Assembly (NCBI RefSeq): GCF_004307455.1
Contig: NZ_SEWX01000008.1
Coordinates: 1-64,000, forward strand
Origin: Aquirufa nivalisilvae
Lineage (GTDB): Bacteria > Bacteroidota > Bacteroidia > Cytophagales > Spirosomataceae
Reading direction: 5' to 3'
DNA length: 64,000 bases
In this document: positions 52,154 through 61,394 of the stretch, one piece after another
How the letters are laid out: each line of letters opens with the position of its first letter
How positions within the stretch are numbered: the stretch's first letter is position 1
The notes under the pieces: model-generated
The model's database searches: none
What the model saw: the letters and a program-made list of their open reading frames with translations, nothing else
Told to the model about the DNA's origin: nothing
Position numbers and translations under genes: made by a program

Positions 52154-55100
52154 ATGAATTTGACTTCTTCTAAAAAGCCTTTTTTATTCACGGCATTGTC
52201 TCTCTTTGCCTTATTATTTGCTTCTTCTTTCTATAAAAATCAATCTGCTCGTTGGGGACAAGTCTTATTGGATTCTTTAACTGAATCACAAAAAAGACAA
52301 TCAGAAAATGCCTTAAAAGGGTTAAAAATACATCCTGAATTAGAAATTACCCTGTTTGCATCTGAACCAATGCTTCAAAATCCAACCAACATCGATGTCG
52401 ATGCTCAAGGTCGTGTTTGGGTAGTGGAGGCCTACAACTACCGTCCAAATATCAATGGAAACCCAACTAACTCACAGGGCGACAGAGTCTTGATACTTGA
52501 AGACACCAATGGTGACGGAAAAGCGGATTCAAGAAAAATATTCTATCAATCTCCAGAATTAAATGCCCCTCTTGGCATTGCGGTACTTGATTCCATGGTC
52601 ATCGTTTCTCAAAGTCCCTACATCTGGAGAATGTTCGACGATAATCGAGATGGAAAAGCGGATCGAAAAGAAGTGATGTTTCAAGGGATTGGTGGAGAGC
52701 AACATGATCATGGTGCTCATGCCTTTACTTTTGGTCCTGATGGAAAACTGTATTTCAACTTTGGAAATGAAGGGGGACAATTATTGGATGCACAAGGAAA
52801 AGCGGTTTTAGATCAAGATGGAGACCCAATTGGCCCTAAAAAATACAAGCAAGGCATGGTGTTCCGTTGCAATGTGGATGGCTCACAGGTAGAGGTACTC
52901 GGACATAATTTCAGGAACAATTATGAAGTTGCAGTTGATTCCTATGGTGGATTATGGCAATCAGATAATGATGATGATGGTAACAAAGGTGTGAGAATCA
53001 ATTTCGTGATGGAACATGGAAACTATGGATACCGTGATGAAATGAGTGATGCGGGTTGGTCTGCGAATCGTACCAATATTGAACCAGAGATCCCTAGAAG
53101 ACATTGGCACTTGAATGACCCAGGAGTGGTTCCAAATTTATTGCAAACTGGATCTGGCTCTCCTACTGGGATGATTTTATATGAAGGCAATTTATTACCA
53201 AAGGCCTTCCAAAATCAAATGATTCACTGCGATGCTGGCCCGAATGTAGTTCGCAGCTATCCTGTGAAAGCCCAAGGTGCAGGCTTTGAAGCGAGTATTT
53301 TACCTTTGGTAGAAGGTGTTAATGATCAATGGTTTAGACCAGCCGATGTCACTGCTGCCCCAGATGGTTCTGTATTTATTGCTGATTGGTATGACCCTGG
53401 TGTTGGTGGTCATCAAGCTGGAGATCAAACAAAAGGTAGAATTTACCGAGTTGCTCCCAAAGGACATGCTTACCAAGTAAAGTCAATGCCATTAAATACG
53501 CCAGAGAACGCCATTCTTGCATTAGAAAACCCAAATTTGGCTCAAAGGTATCTGGCATTTAAAAAATTAATGACGTGGGGACAATCCGCTGAAGCTGCCT
53601 TAGAAAAGTCCTACCAAAACAATACCAATCCTCGTATGAAAGCGCGTGCTTTCTGGGCATTGATGAAAACAAGTAAAGCACAGCATTACTTAAATTTGGC
53701 GGCAAAGGATGGATTAGCCGATATCCGCATGATGGCTATTCGTCAGGCGAAAAGAACTCCATTCAGTCAATGGAAGGAGCTTGCTGCTGCTTGGGCTAAG
53801 GATGAAAATCCACAAGTACGTAGAGAATTAGCTATTGCTTTGAGACATATCCAAGACTCACAAGCAGATGTACTTTGGGCTCAATTAGCCCAACAACATA
53901 CTGGGCAAGACCGCTGGTATTTGGAAGCTTTAGGCATAGGTGCTGATGGTCTTTGGAACAGTCGATTAAATGCATATTTAGCCCTTTCTGTGAATCCTAC
54001 ATCTCCAGCATTCCAAGATGTTGTGTGGAGATCCAGAACGGAAATTGCCCTTCCATATATCTTTACCGAATTAAAAAGTAATCAAGCATTATCTCAAAAA
54101 CTTCGTTATTTCAGAGCTCTTGACTTTATCCCAAGTGATAAAAAATCAAGTATGTTAATTGATTTAATTGCTAAAAACTTCCAAGGTCAAACAGAAGCAC
54201 AATTGATTGGCTTACGACATATCAACCCATCATTCATCGCATCCAATGCTGATGCTAAAAAGGTGCTTAGAGATTTACTCCCGAAAACATCTGAAATTGA
54301 ATACCTGGAACTGGTTGAGAAATATGAATTGGCAGAAGAAAAAGATCATGTACTTCAAATGATTTTGACTGGTAAGCAGAGCCGAAAAGCTGGATCTATC
54401 ATGTATAAATTGAATGGTGGAGCTGCCTTGATTTCCAAAACATTCCAAACAGGCAATGAAGACCAGAAAAAAGCCATCATTGAATCCATTCGTTGGATAG
54501 GCCAGCCTAACACGTTATCCTTATTATTTGATGCCATGAATCAAAAAAATCTATCCATGAGCATTAGAAAAGAAGCTGCCCGAAGTTTAGGAAATTCTGC
54601 CAATGGAGAAAACTATGTGCTGGATATCTTGAAAAATAAAAAAGTAAGCACTGAATTCATTCCATCCGTAGTGGAAGGTGTGAGTCGAACTTGGAGAAAA
54701 GCCGTTCGAATGGAAGCTAATTCCTATTTGGGAGGAAGTAGTCAAAATACCAAAACCAAGCATCCCGATTTGAATACACTATTAGGACAGAAAGGAAATG
54801 CTCAGGCAGGTATTAAGGTTTTTGTAGATCAATGCTCAATGTGCCACCAAGTGTATCAGGAAGGTATTGATTTCGGACCAAAACTTACCGAGATTGGCTC
54901 TAAACTATCCAAAGACGGCATGTTCGTATCCATTATGCACCCCAATGCTGGGATTAATTTTGGCTATGAAACCTATGAAATTTTAACTAAATCTGGAGAA
55001 AACTACCAAGGAATCATTAGTTCTAAGAATGAAACGGATATCATTTTGAAATTACCTGGAGGTATGGTACAAAATTTCAAAACCTCAACCTTGAAATCAG

Positions 55101-55207
55101 TCAAACAATTACCTAATTCTATGATGCCAGAAGGATTAGCTGATGCTATGAGCACCACGGATTTAGTCAACCTAGTCGAATATTTAACTACCTTAAAAAA
55201 GAAATAA
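52154..55207 (+). CDS. PVC-type cytochrome c protein (sorbosone-dehydrogenase-like propeller, HEAT repeats, heme domain)
   Basis: 1017 residues. Signal peptide or anchor at 8-26. Residues about 50-435 are a beta-propeller of the membrane-bound dehydrogenase (GSDH/sorbosone) type, with Asp-Gly-rich loops such as E-D-T-N-G-D-G-K-A-D and D-N-R-D-G-K-A-D that look calcium-binding. Residues about 450-860 are HEAT-like helical repeats. C-S-M-C-H near 894 is a c-type heme site, with a later Met as likely ligand. Such proteins are thought to oxidise sugars in the periplasm. The TIM-barrel gene follows 2 bp later, so the two form a unit. Confidence 0.88.
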   Translation: MNLTSSKKPFLFTALSLFALLFASSFYKNQSARWGQVLLDSLTESQKRQSENALKGLKIHPELEITLFASEPMLQNPTNIDVDAQGRVWVVEAYNYRPNINGNPTNSQGDRVLILEDTNGDGKADSRKIFYQSPELNAPLGIAVLDSMVIVSQSPYIWRMFDDNRDGKADRKEVMFQGIGGEQHDHGAHAFTFGPDGKLYFNFGNEGGQLLDAQGKAVLDQDGDPIGPKKYKQGMVFRCNVDGSQVEVLGHNFRNNYEVAVDSYGGLWQSDNDDDGNKGVRINFVMEHGNYGYRDEMSDAGWSANRTNIEPEIPRRHWHLNDPGVVPNLLQTGSGSPTGMILYEGNLLPKAFQNQMIHCDAGPNVVRSYPVKAQGAGFEASILPLVEGVNDQWFRPADVTAAPDGSVFIADWYDPGVGGHQAGDQTKGRIYRVAPKGHAYQVKSMPLNTPENAILALENPNLAQRYLAFKKLMTWGQSAEAALEKSYQNNTNPRMKARAFWALMKTSKAQHYLNLAAKDGLADIRMMAIRQAKRTPFSQWKELAAAWAKDENPQVRRELAIALRHIQDSQADVLWAQLAQQHTGQDRWYLEALGIGADGLWNSRLNAYLALSVNPTSPAFQDVVWRSRTEIALPYIFTELKSNQALSQKLRYFRALDFIPSDKKSSMLIDLIAKNFQGQTEAQLIGLRHINPSFIASNADAKKVLRDLLPKTSEIEYLELVEKYELAEEKDHVLQMILTGKQSRKAGSIMYKLNGGAALISKTFQTGNEDQKKAIIESIRWIGQPNTLSLLFDAMNQKNLSMSIRKEAARSLGNSANGENYVLDILKNKKVSTEFIPSVVEGVSRTWRKAVRMEANSYLGGSSQNTKTKHPDLNTLLGQKGNAQAGIKVFVDQCSMCHQVYQEGIDFGPKLTEIGSKLSKDGMFVSIMHPNAGINFGYETYEILTKSGENYQGIISSKNETDIILKLPGGMVQNFKTSTLKSVKQLPNSMMPEGLADAMSTTDLVNLVEYLTTLKKK

Positions 55208-55209
55208 AC

Positions 55210-56139
55210 ATGGATCGTCGTTCCTTTGCCCAAATGATGGGCGGAAGCTTATTAGGAGCAGGTATTACAAGTAGCCAACCTACTTTAGCTGCTTCATCAA
55301 GTCAATTACACAGCTTGGCTGCTGAGCCTCCTTTTAGCTTAAAATATGCACCACATTTTGGTATGTTTAAAAATCATGCTGGAAATGATGAAATAGATCA
55401 ATTGAAGTTCATGCATGAGATGGGATTCCGTGCCTTGGAAGACAATGACATGATGGGTAAAAGCCCTGAGCTTCAAGCAAAAATTGGTGAGACACTCACT
55501 AAATTAGGCATGACCATGGGTGTTTTTGTTGTGAAGTTTGATGGTTTTTTTGATACCCAACACATGACCACTGGCAAAAAAGAAGCCACAGACATGTTCA
55601 TCAAAGCTTGCAAAACAGCCGCTGAAACAGCCAAGCGTTGCAATGCCAAGTGGATGACCGTAGTACCAGGAAACTTCAATCGTAAACTGCCTTTAGGAGT
55701 TCAGACTGGCCATGTGATCGACAACCTTAAACGTGGTGCTGAGATTTTTGAACCGCATAATTTAACGATGGTATTAGAACCATTAAGCGATAACCCAGAT
55801 TTATTTCTTCGCTACTCTGACCAGTCGTATATGATTTGTCGGGCCGTTGGAAGCCCTGCTTGTAAAATCTTATTTGATATGTACCACATGCAGCGCAATG
55901 AAGGAAATATGATAGCCAATATGGATTTATGCTGGGAAGAAATAGCCTATTTACAAATTGGTGATAATCCGGGGAGAAAAGAACCTACCACGGGAGAAGT
56001 CAATCATGCGAATATTTTCAAACATCTAAGAAAGAAAGGATATACCGGAGTATTAGGTATGGAACATGGTAATTTTTATCCTGGAAAAGAGGGTGAAATG
56101 AAATTAATTGAAGCGTATCGCAAGGAAGACAAAGGATAA
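55210..56139 (+). CDS. Exported hydroxypyruvate isomerase-like TIM-barrel protein
   Basis: 309 residues. A Tat-like leader (D-R-R-S-F-A-Q near residue 2) ends T-L-A-A near 28. The AP-endonuclease-2-type TIM barrel has V-L-E-P-L near 190 and L-F-D-M-Y-H-M near 224, metal-ligand segments close to those of hydroxypyruvate isomerase, and M-E-H-G-N near the end. It starts 2 bp after the PVC-type cytochrome gene. A role in isomerising the product of that dehydrogenase is inferred. Confidence 0.83.
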   Translation: MDRRSFAQMMGGSLLGAGITSSQPTLAASSSQLHSLAAEPPFSLKYAPHFGMFKNHAGNDEIDQLKFMHEMGFRALEDNDMMGKSPELQAKIGETLTKLGMTMGVFVVKFDGFFDTQHMTTGKKEATDMFIKACKTAAETAKRCNAKWMTVVPGNFNRKLPLGVQTGHVIDNLKRGAEIFEPHNLTMVLEPLSDNPDLFLRYSDQSYMICRAVGSPACKILFDMYHMQRNEGNMIANMDLCWEEIAYLQIGDNPGRKEPTTGEVNHANIFKHLRKKGYTGVLGMEHGNFYPGKEGEMKLIEAYRKEDKG

Positions 56140-56202
56140 TTCCATTGAATATTTGGAATACTACCTTTATATTTAAATATTTGTTTAACTATTTAAGATA
56201 TT

Positions 56203-56490
56203 ATGGATATTGTATTCAAAGCTATCAATGATCCAACTCGAAGAGAGATACTTCGCTTTTTGACTCATGGACCACAAAATGCTGGAATGATTGCTCAGCA
56301 ATTTAACATGACTAAGCCTAGTATTTCTCATCACTTGGATTTACTAAAACAAGCCCAACTGGTTGATTTCAGCAAGAAAGGGCAATTCTTGGTCTATACC
56401 CTTAATAAGTCGGGTTTTGAATCCATACACGCATGGTTTCAACCCTTTACATTGTTTTTTGAATTGCCTAAGCCAAAAATCCGACTATAA
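56203..56490 (+). CDS. ArsR-family transcriptional regulator (SdpR-like)
   Basis: 95 residues. The winged helix-turn-helix opens with F-K-A-I-N-D-P-T-R-R-E-I-L near 5-17. The recognition helix is in M-T-K-P-S-I-S-H-H-L-D-L-L near 40-52. The wing is F-S-K-K-G-Q-F. No metal-binding Cys pair is present, as in SdpR-type autorepressors. The AT-rich 63 bp upstream contain the repeated ATTTAA at 56174 and 56192, a possible self-operator. The target may be its own gene and the unknown gene 57 bp downstream. Confidence 0.88.
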   Translation: MDIVFKAINDPTRREILRFLTHGPQNAGMIAQQFNMTKPSISHHLDLLKQAQLVDFSKKGQFLVYTLNKSGFESIHAWFQPFTLFFELPKPKIRL

Positions 56491-56547
56491 TTTGGGTTTG
56501 ACATAAACTAATCTTTCCTTAATTTCGGGTACCAAATTGCCAATCCT

Positions 56548-57105
56548 ATGAATCATTCACTTCCAGCGTCATTATCTTTTCTTCGTTCAGAACTTCCCTC
56601 CCATTGGGTTGGACTTGGAGTAATTCAATTACCGAAGCGTAATTTCTTCCAGTCGATCGGTGATTATTTTGCAGAAAAATCAGGAAAACAACGAATTTCA
56701 TTTGTGGTAGTCAATGAGGAATCCTTAAAGACGCTTCATTATCAAGGTTCTACGTTGATATCATCCGAATTTGTCGATATCCACAATTTGGATCATTTCT
56801 ATTTCTCGGAAGGTAATACTTCTGATGGATTAGTTTCTTTATTTAATTGCGAAGCAAGTGTGGTGGTTTCTAAAAACAAAAAAGGGGAATTAAAACTCAA
56901 AGATTATTTCCTCAAAATCATGCCTGCTTTATTGGGCGAAAATGCAGAGCCGATTCGCAAAATTGAAGATATCCAATGGGCTCAAGAGAGCAAGAAGCAC
57001 ATTGCTGAAGTTTTAAAACATTGGCCTGAACAAATCAAAGCAAGAAAAGACAAAGAAGAAGCGGAAGAAAAAGAAAGATTAGCCCAAGAAGCACATATTA
57101 GTTAA
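56548..57105 (+). CDS. Hypothetical protein, 185 residues
   Basis: No signal peptide or membrane segment. The N-terminal two thirds look alpha/beta (strands around I-S-F-V-V-V-N and S-V-V-V-S-K-N). The last 35 residues are a charged helix full of Lys/Glu (K-D-K-E-E-A-E-E-K-E-R), perhaps a coiled coil. I do not recognise the family. It follows the ArsR gene by 57 bp and its stop overlaps the convergent MFS gene stop (57102-57105). Confidence 0.7.
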   Translation: MNHSLPASLSFLRSELPSHWVGLGVIQLPKRNFFQSIGDYFAEKSGKQRISFVVVNEESLKTLHYQGSTLISSEFVDIHNLDHFYFSEGNTSDGLVSLFNCEASVVVSKNKKGELKLKDYFLKIMPALLGENAEPIRKIEDIQWAQESKKHIAEVLKHWPEQIKARKDKEEAEEKERLAQEAHIS

Positions 57106-58367
57106 TCCTCGGATTCTACTTTCTTTGCCACTTTTAGTTTCAGTAAATCCTTCGAATTCAGTGCAACTAAGCTAACAATTACTAGGGTTGCCGTAGCTCC
57201 AACCAAAACCGATGGAACTGTTCCCATCATTTTGGCCATAACTCCTGATTCAAAAGCACCAAGTTCATTCGAAGAACTAACGAAAATTCCATTCACGGAA
57301 GATACCCTACCTCGCATTTCATCGGGCGTATAAAAGCGTAAAACGGTTTGTCGGATTACTACACTCACCGAATCAAATGCCCCAGTAAAAAATAAGGCAA
57401 CCACAGATATCCAAAAATTAGTTGATATTCCAAATACCATGGTGGCAATGCCAAATCCAGCAATAGCTATGAGTAAATTTCGCCAGGCCTTCTCTAAAGG
57501 TGGAAAATAGATCATGAAAGCCATAGATAATAAGGCCCCAATGGAAGGTGCCGCACGTAAAACACCTAGACCCTCTGCTCCTACTTTCAATATATCCTCT
57601 GCAAAAATTGGCAATATGGCAATGACACCTCCAAACAAAACGGAAAACAAGTCCAAGGAAATAGCATACAAGATAATCTTGGTTTTAAAAACATAAACAA
57701 TTCCCTCCTTTAAGCTATGCCAAATGGATTCATGGGTAACTGCTTTAGGAGGAACAGGCCTTTTCTTAATAAAAAACAAACAGGTCATCACCCCCAATAA
57801 AAACACAATCACCGTTTCTAAAGAACCTGCTAATCCCAAATAGGCATACAAAAATCCAGCCATACCAGGCCCTAAAATTGCCCCTAATTGCCAAAAAGAA
57901 CTATTCCATGTGGCTGCATTCGCAAAAACTTCTTTAGGAACTAAGAATGGGTTTAGGGATGATGCCGCTGGACTAAAAAACCCTTTGGCCAAGCCAATCA
58001 GAAAAATGACAAAATAAATCGTATAAATATGAAAATCAGGGCTTTGTGAGTCTAATTGAAGGCTAGAATAGAGTAATAAAAAAGATCCAAAAATGATGAC
58101 AGATAAAGATATTTGCATAATCTTTCGCTTATCTCTGTTGTCAGCATAATGCCCCCCAAATAGCGCTAAAGAAATATAAGGAATCACTTCCGCCAAACCG
58201 ATTAAGCCTAAGGCCAAAGGATTATGAGTAATTTTATAAATTTCATATGAAACGATGACTTCTTGCATCAATAAAGCCATGGTAAATAACGTATTACCTA
58301 CAATGAAGGCCCTAAATTCTGGGAATTTTAATGCGCTGTAAGCGTCCTTATTTTGAAAAAAACTCAT
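57102..58367 (-). CDS. MFS transporter (MFS_3/enterobactin-exporter-like)
   Basis: 421 residues with 11-12 membrane segments. The loop G-G-H-Y-A-D-N-R-D-K-R-K near 73 is the major-facilitator signature between segments 2 and 3, and R-G-R-V-S-S-V near 351 is typical of the EntS-like branch. This branch often exports siderophores or drugs. It is the third gene of a minus-strand set; its start lies 20 bp inside the end of the UbiA-like gene. Substrate unknown. Confidence 0.9.
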   Translation of the reverse strand: MSFFQNKDAYSALKFPEFRAFIVGNTLFTMALLMQEVIVSYEIYKITHNPLALGLIGLAEVIPYISLALFGGHYADNRDKRKIMQISLSVIIFGSFLLLYSSLQLDSQSPDFHIYTIYFVIFLIGLAKGFFSPAASSLNPFLVPKEVFANAATWNSSFWQLGAILGPGMAGFLYAYLGLAGSLETVIVFLLGVMTCLFFIKKRPVPPKAVTHESIWHSLKEGIVYVFKTKIILYAISLDLFSVLFGGVIAILPIFAEDILKVGAEGLGVLRAAPSIGALLSMAFMIYFPPLEKAWRNLLIAIAGFGIATMVFGISTNFWISVVALFFTGAFDSVSVVIRQTVLRFYTPDEMRGRVSSVNGIFVSSSNELGAFESGVMAKMMGTVPSVLVGATATLVIVSLVALNSKDLLKLKVAKKVESED

Positions 58368-59145
58368 AGGCGAAATAGAGAATAGGACTACAATAAGCTA
58401 GTTCTCCCCAAATGCGAGATGCTAACTTATTTTTTGAAAAGTAATGAATCCAACTTTGTATGGCAAATGTAATGGCAAATGGCACAAAAGTGATTTTTTC
58501 ATCCAAGTAAAATAGTACAACTATGAATAGTAATAAAAAAAGCACTTCAATTCCAATTAAAAGATACTTCCAATAAGGCCATCCTACATTCGTATCCCCA
58601 TACTCTTCCAATTCCCATGCATTGAACATGATTAAATTTTGCAGGACTAACAAAAATAGACTTGTCCCCAATATAACAGTCCTTTGAGTTGTTGGTATGT
58701 GATACCAAGTTGTAGCTCCTACTCCAAGGGTATAAATTAAGGCCGTCATAAATTCCTTGCTGAAAGGAATTCGACTAAATGCTCCAAAATACCACAATAC
58801 CCAATAAATCAGCATGATGAAGCACAAACTTAAGCCGAAATAAATTAATGAGGGATCTAAAACTCGTAAACTCAAGCCTCCTATCAGCAGTAATACAAAT
58901 ACGATTATCTTAATTAAGTTTGCATATTGTGATTGGAATGAATGACGCTCATCTTGCAGAACACCTTTTTTCCGATCTATCATTCGATCGATGAGGTAAA
59001 TTCCCCAAACAGCACATGCCAAGGAGATTTGTTCTGACCGACTTGGCATTTCTTTTAAAAATAGTTCGTGCAAAAGGGCTTGAAATGCGAGAGTGCCGCA
59101 AACAACATCGAAACTTAATAAGTGGGCTATTTTAATAAACCGCAT
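58348..59145 (-). CDS. UbiA-like polytopic membrane protein (divergent)
   Basis: 265 residues with about eight membrane segments. Two Asp-rich loops sit where UbiA prenyltransferases have theirs: Y-L-I-D-R-M-I-D-R-K-K near 50-60 and N-A-W-E-L-E-E-Y-G-D near 174-183. They only partly match the canonical N-D-x-x-D motifs, so the protein may be a divergent prenyltransferase or a non-catalytic relative. It overlaps the MOSC gene by 14 bp and the MFS gene by 20 bp. The prenyl donor and acceptor are unknown. Confidence 0.55.
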   Translation of the reverse strand: MRFIKIAHLLSFDVVCGTLAFQALLHELFLKEMPSRSEQISLACAVWGIYLIDRMIDRKKGVLQDERHSFQSQYANLIKIIVFVLLLIGGLSLRVLDPSLIYFGLSLCFIMLIYWVLWYFGAFSRIPFSKEFMTALIYTLGVGATTWYHIPTTQRTVILGTSLFLLVLQNLIMFNAWELEEYGDTNVGWPYWKYLLIGIEVLFLLLFIVVLFYLDEKITFVPFAITFAIQSWIHYFSKNKLASRIWGELAYCSPILYFAYEFFSK

Positions 59146-59956
59146 CTTGTTGGACTTGAACTCTAATTTGATCTCCTAAAGCTAATTTCCCTAAACTCTC
59201 TGGAACAAACTGCTGTCCAAAATATACTTTGTTCCCAATCTTACGTATTTGGGACAATGCGCTTAATACTTCTTTGTGGATTGTCCCTTGCTTGGGATGG
59301 ACTGTGATCAATTGACAGCGAGCACAAGGTTTTGCTCCAAATAACTGCACATCCCCAATTTGAATTTGCTTCCAAGTATCTTCCGCAAAGGCCTGAGTTC
59401 CTTTTACAATGATATTGGGACGAAAACGCAAACGGTCAACAGTATCACCTAATTGACTTTCCAATGCTTCAAAAGAGGCCTCAGAACACAGTAAAATGGG
59501 TAAAGCATCGGCAAATGAACTTTCCTTAGATAATGAAGTTTGATATTTCTCCTTCATTATGCGAGGAGAAGTATCATCCAAATGAACTAAATATACTTTT
59601 TCACCCAAGATTTGGCTAAACCATTCTGACCAATTATCAAGTACGATACGGGCTTCTACCTGATCGTCCCAAATTTCTACTGACATAGCATCGCCCAGTT
59701 CAACCGAGTGATGCAATATTTTAGTTTTGCCCAATTCCTTATCTTCCACCAAGAATCCACTGGGGTCAAGACTTAATTGAAATCGCGTTAGATCTGGACG
59801 AGTTCGCTGAGTAATAAACTTTCCTTGGTCATCAACCAACATGTATCGCCGATCTCCAGCAAAGCCTTGAATCTCCACATGAGCTTCATGCAAAGCCAAA
59901 GCTCCTAAGGATTTGATAGGGTAAATGTAGAGTTGAGTAATTTCTAAAGTAGGCAT
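59132..59956 (-). CDS. MOSC domain protein (mARC-like)
   Basis: 274 residues. The N-terminal MOSC_N beta-barrel has I-Y-P-I-K-S-L near 11 and G-D-R-R-Y-M-L-V-D near 34. The MOSC domain carries R-F-R-P-N near 186 and K-P-C-A-R-C-Q near 219, where Cys could bind the molybdenum cofactor as in mARC/YcbX. No ferredoxin domain is fused. It may be an N-hydroxyl reductase-like enzyme. First of three overlapping minus-strand genes. Confidence 0.88.
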   Translation of the reverse strand: MPTLEITQLYIYPIKSLGALALHEAHVEIQGFAGDRRYMLVDDQGKFITQRTRPDLTRFQLSLDPSGFLVEDKELGKTKILHHSVELGDAMSVEIWDDQVEARIVLDNWSEWFSQILGEKVYLVHLDDTSPRIMKEKYQTSLSKESSFADALPILLCSEASFEALESQLGDTVDRLRFRPNIIVKGTQAFAEDTWKQIQIGDVQLFGAKPCARCQLITVHPKQGTIHKEVLSALSQIRKIGNKVYFGQQFVPESLGKLALGDQIRVQVQQDAVY

Positions 59957-60074
59957 AAAACAAAAATAGCTAAAAACAGATCAAAATAGCTATGGGTACT
60001 TGTGTGGTATGTGCATCGAAAAATGCTTCAAAATCACTATGTTTGTTAATTATATATGCCAAATAGATTACCTT

Positions 60075-61394
60075 ATGAAGATATCAGGCCTAAGCATTAG
60101 CCTCCTAGTTGCGTTTTCAGTAAGTATATTTCCATCTCAAGCACAGAAAAACTTGAGTTTAGAAGATGCGATTCAACAAGGATTACAGAACCACTATTCG
60201 ATACAAATTGCCAAAAAAAGAGAGAAGCAAGCTCTTAATGACAATACTTTAGGGAATGCAGGATTTTTACCGACCATTACTGGAAACTTCAACAAAAACT
60301 ATACCGTATCTGGCTTAGACCAGGAGTTTTTTGGGGGTGTACGTGCTCCTTTAGTTCAATCAGGAGTAAATTCCAACTCTTCTAATACAGGTGTTGCCAT
60401 GGTGTGGACCTTGTATGATGGAAAAGGAATGTTTATTCTAAGAGATCGTTTTAAAGAATTGCAAAACCTAGGTGCAAAGCAAACTGAAGCTACCATAGAA
60501 AACTTAATTGCATTAATTAGCGCTTCTTATTACGATATCATTCGTCAAGATTTACGTGTTAATAACTTCAAAAAAGGATTGGAGATTTCTAATGACCGCT
60601 TGAAATTAGCCAAAGATCGTTTTGAGGTGGGCCAAGGTTCAAAAGTGGATTTTTATTCAGCACAAGTTGATTACAATGAAGATAAAGCTCTATTATTAGC
60701 TCAAGAGCAATCCTATTTAAGCACTAAAATTAATTTCAATACCCTTTTGGTTAGAGAGCACATGATCGATTTTGATGTGGTTTCAACCATTGAATTATTG
60801 CCAAAATTGAAATTGGAAGAATTAAAGAATCAGGCTTTACAGCAAAACCCAAATTTGATTTCAGCTCTTTTAAACAAAAAAGTAGCTGACATGGATATTA
60901 AAACGCTACAAAGTCAGCAGCAACCTGTCATTGACTTAGTTGCTGGATACAACTACAGTACAGTTAACAACGGTGCTGGTTTTGGTGTTTCCCGAGGAAG
61001 TAGTGATGTGATGAACTATGGTATTCGTGCCTCTATCAATATTTTTGACGGAAGCAATCAAAAGCGCCGTATTCAAAATGCCAAAATCAATGCTGAAATT
61101 GCGGATTTACAAGTTTTCGACTTGAAAAATACCTTGGTGTCTAACATTGAAAAAGCCTATGTTAATTATGAAAATGCCTTAAATTTAATCAACCTGGAAA
61201 CAGAAAATTACGGCATAGCTAAGCAAAACATTGACATTGCTTTTGATCGATTCAAAGTTGGTATTGCGACTTCCTATGAATTAAGAGAGGTTCAAAGAAA
61301 TGCAGTAGCAGCTGAGACTCGTTTGATTGAAGCTAAATTTGCAGCTAAAACGGCTGAAATTGAATTAATTAGATTGAGTGGAAACTTGCTCTAG
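60075..61394 (+). CDS. TolC-family outer membrane efflux protein
   Basis: 439 residues from the ATG at 60075, which opens a signal peptide ending S-Q-A-Q near 25. An extension to 60000 is Cys-rich and lacks a leader, so it is rejected. Two internally similar halves with long amphipathic helices (about 130-230 and 330-435) and R-F-x-V-G segments near 196 and 397 are typical of TolC trimers. No adaptor or pump gene is beside it. The MacAB-like unit at 18993-22010 lacks a TolC and could use this one (speculative). Confidence 0.9.
   Translation: MKISGLSISLLVAFSVSIFPSQAQKNLSLEDAIQQGLQNHYSIQIAKKREKQALNDNTLGNAGFLPTITGNFNKNYTVSGLDQEFFGGVRAPLVQSGVNSNSSNTGVAMVWTLYDGKGMFILRDRFKELQNLGAKQTEATIENLIALISASYYDIIRQDLRVNNFKKGLEISNDRLKLAKDRFEVGQGSKVDFYSAQVDYNEDKALLLAQEQSYLSTKINFNTLLVREHMIDFDVVSTIELLPKLKLEELKNQALQQNPNLISALLNKKVADMDIKTLQSQQQPVIDLVAGYNYSTVNNGAGFGVSRGSSDVMNYGIRASINIFDGSNQKRRIQNAKINAEIADLQVFDLKNTLVSNIEKAYVNYENALNLINLETENYGIAKQNIDIAFDRFKVGIATSYELREVQRNAVAAETRLIEAKFAAKTAEIELIRLSGNLL

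Noticed and set aside
60000-60074. Earlier start for the TolC-type protein
   Set aside because: It would put a Cys-rich stretch before an obvious signal peptide that begins at 60075.
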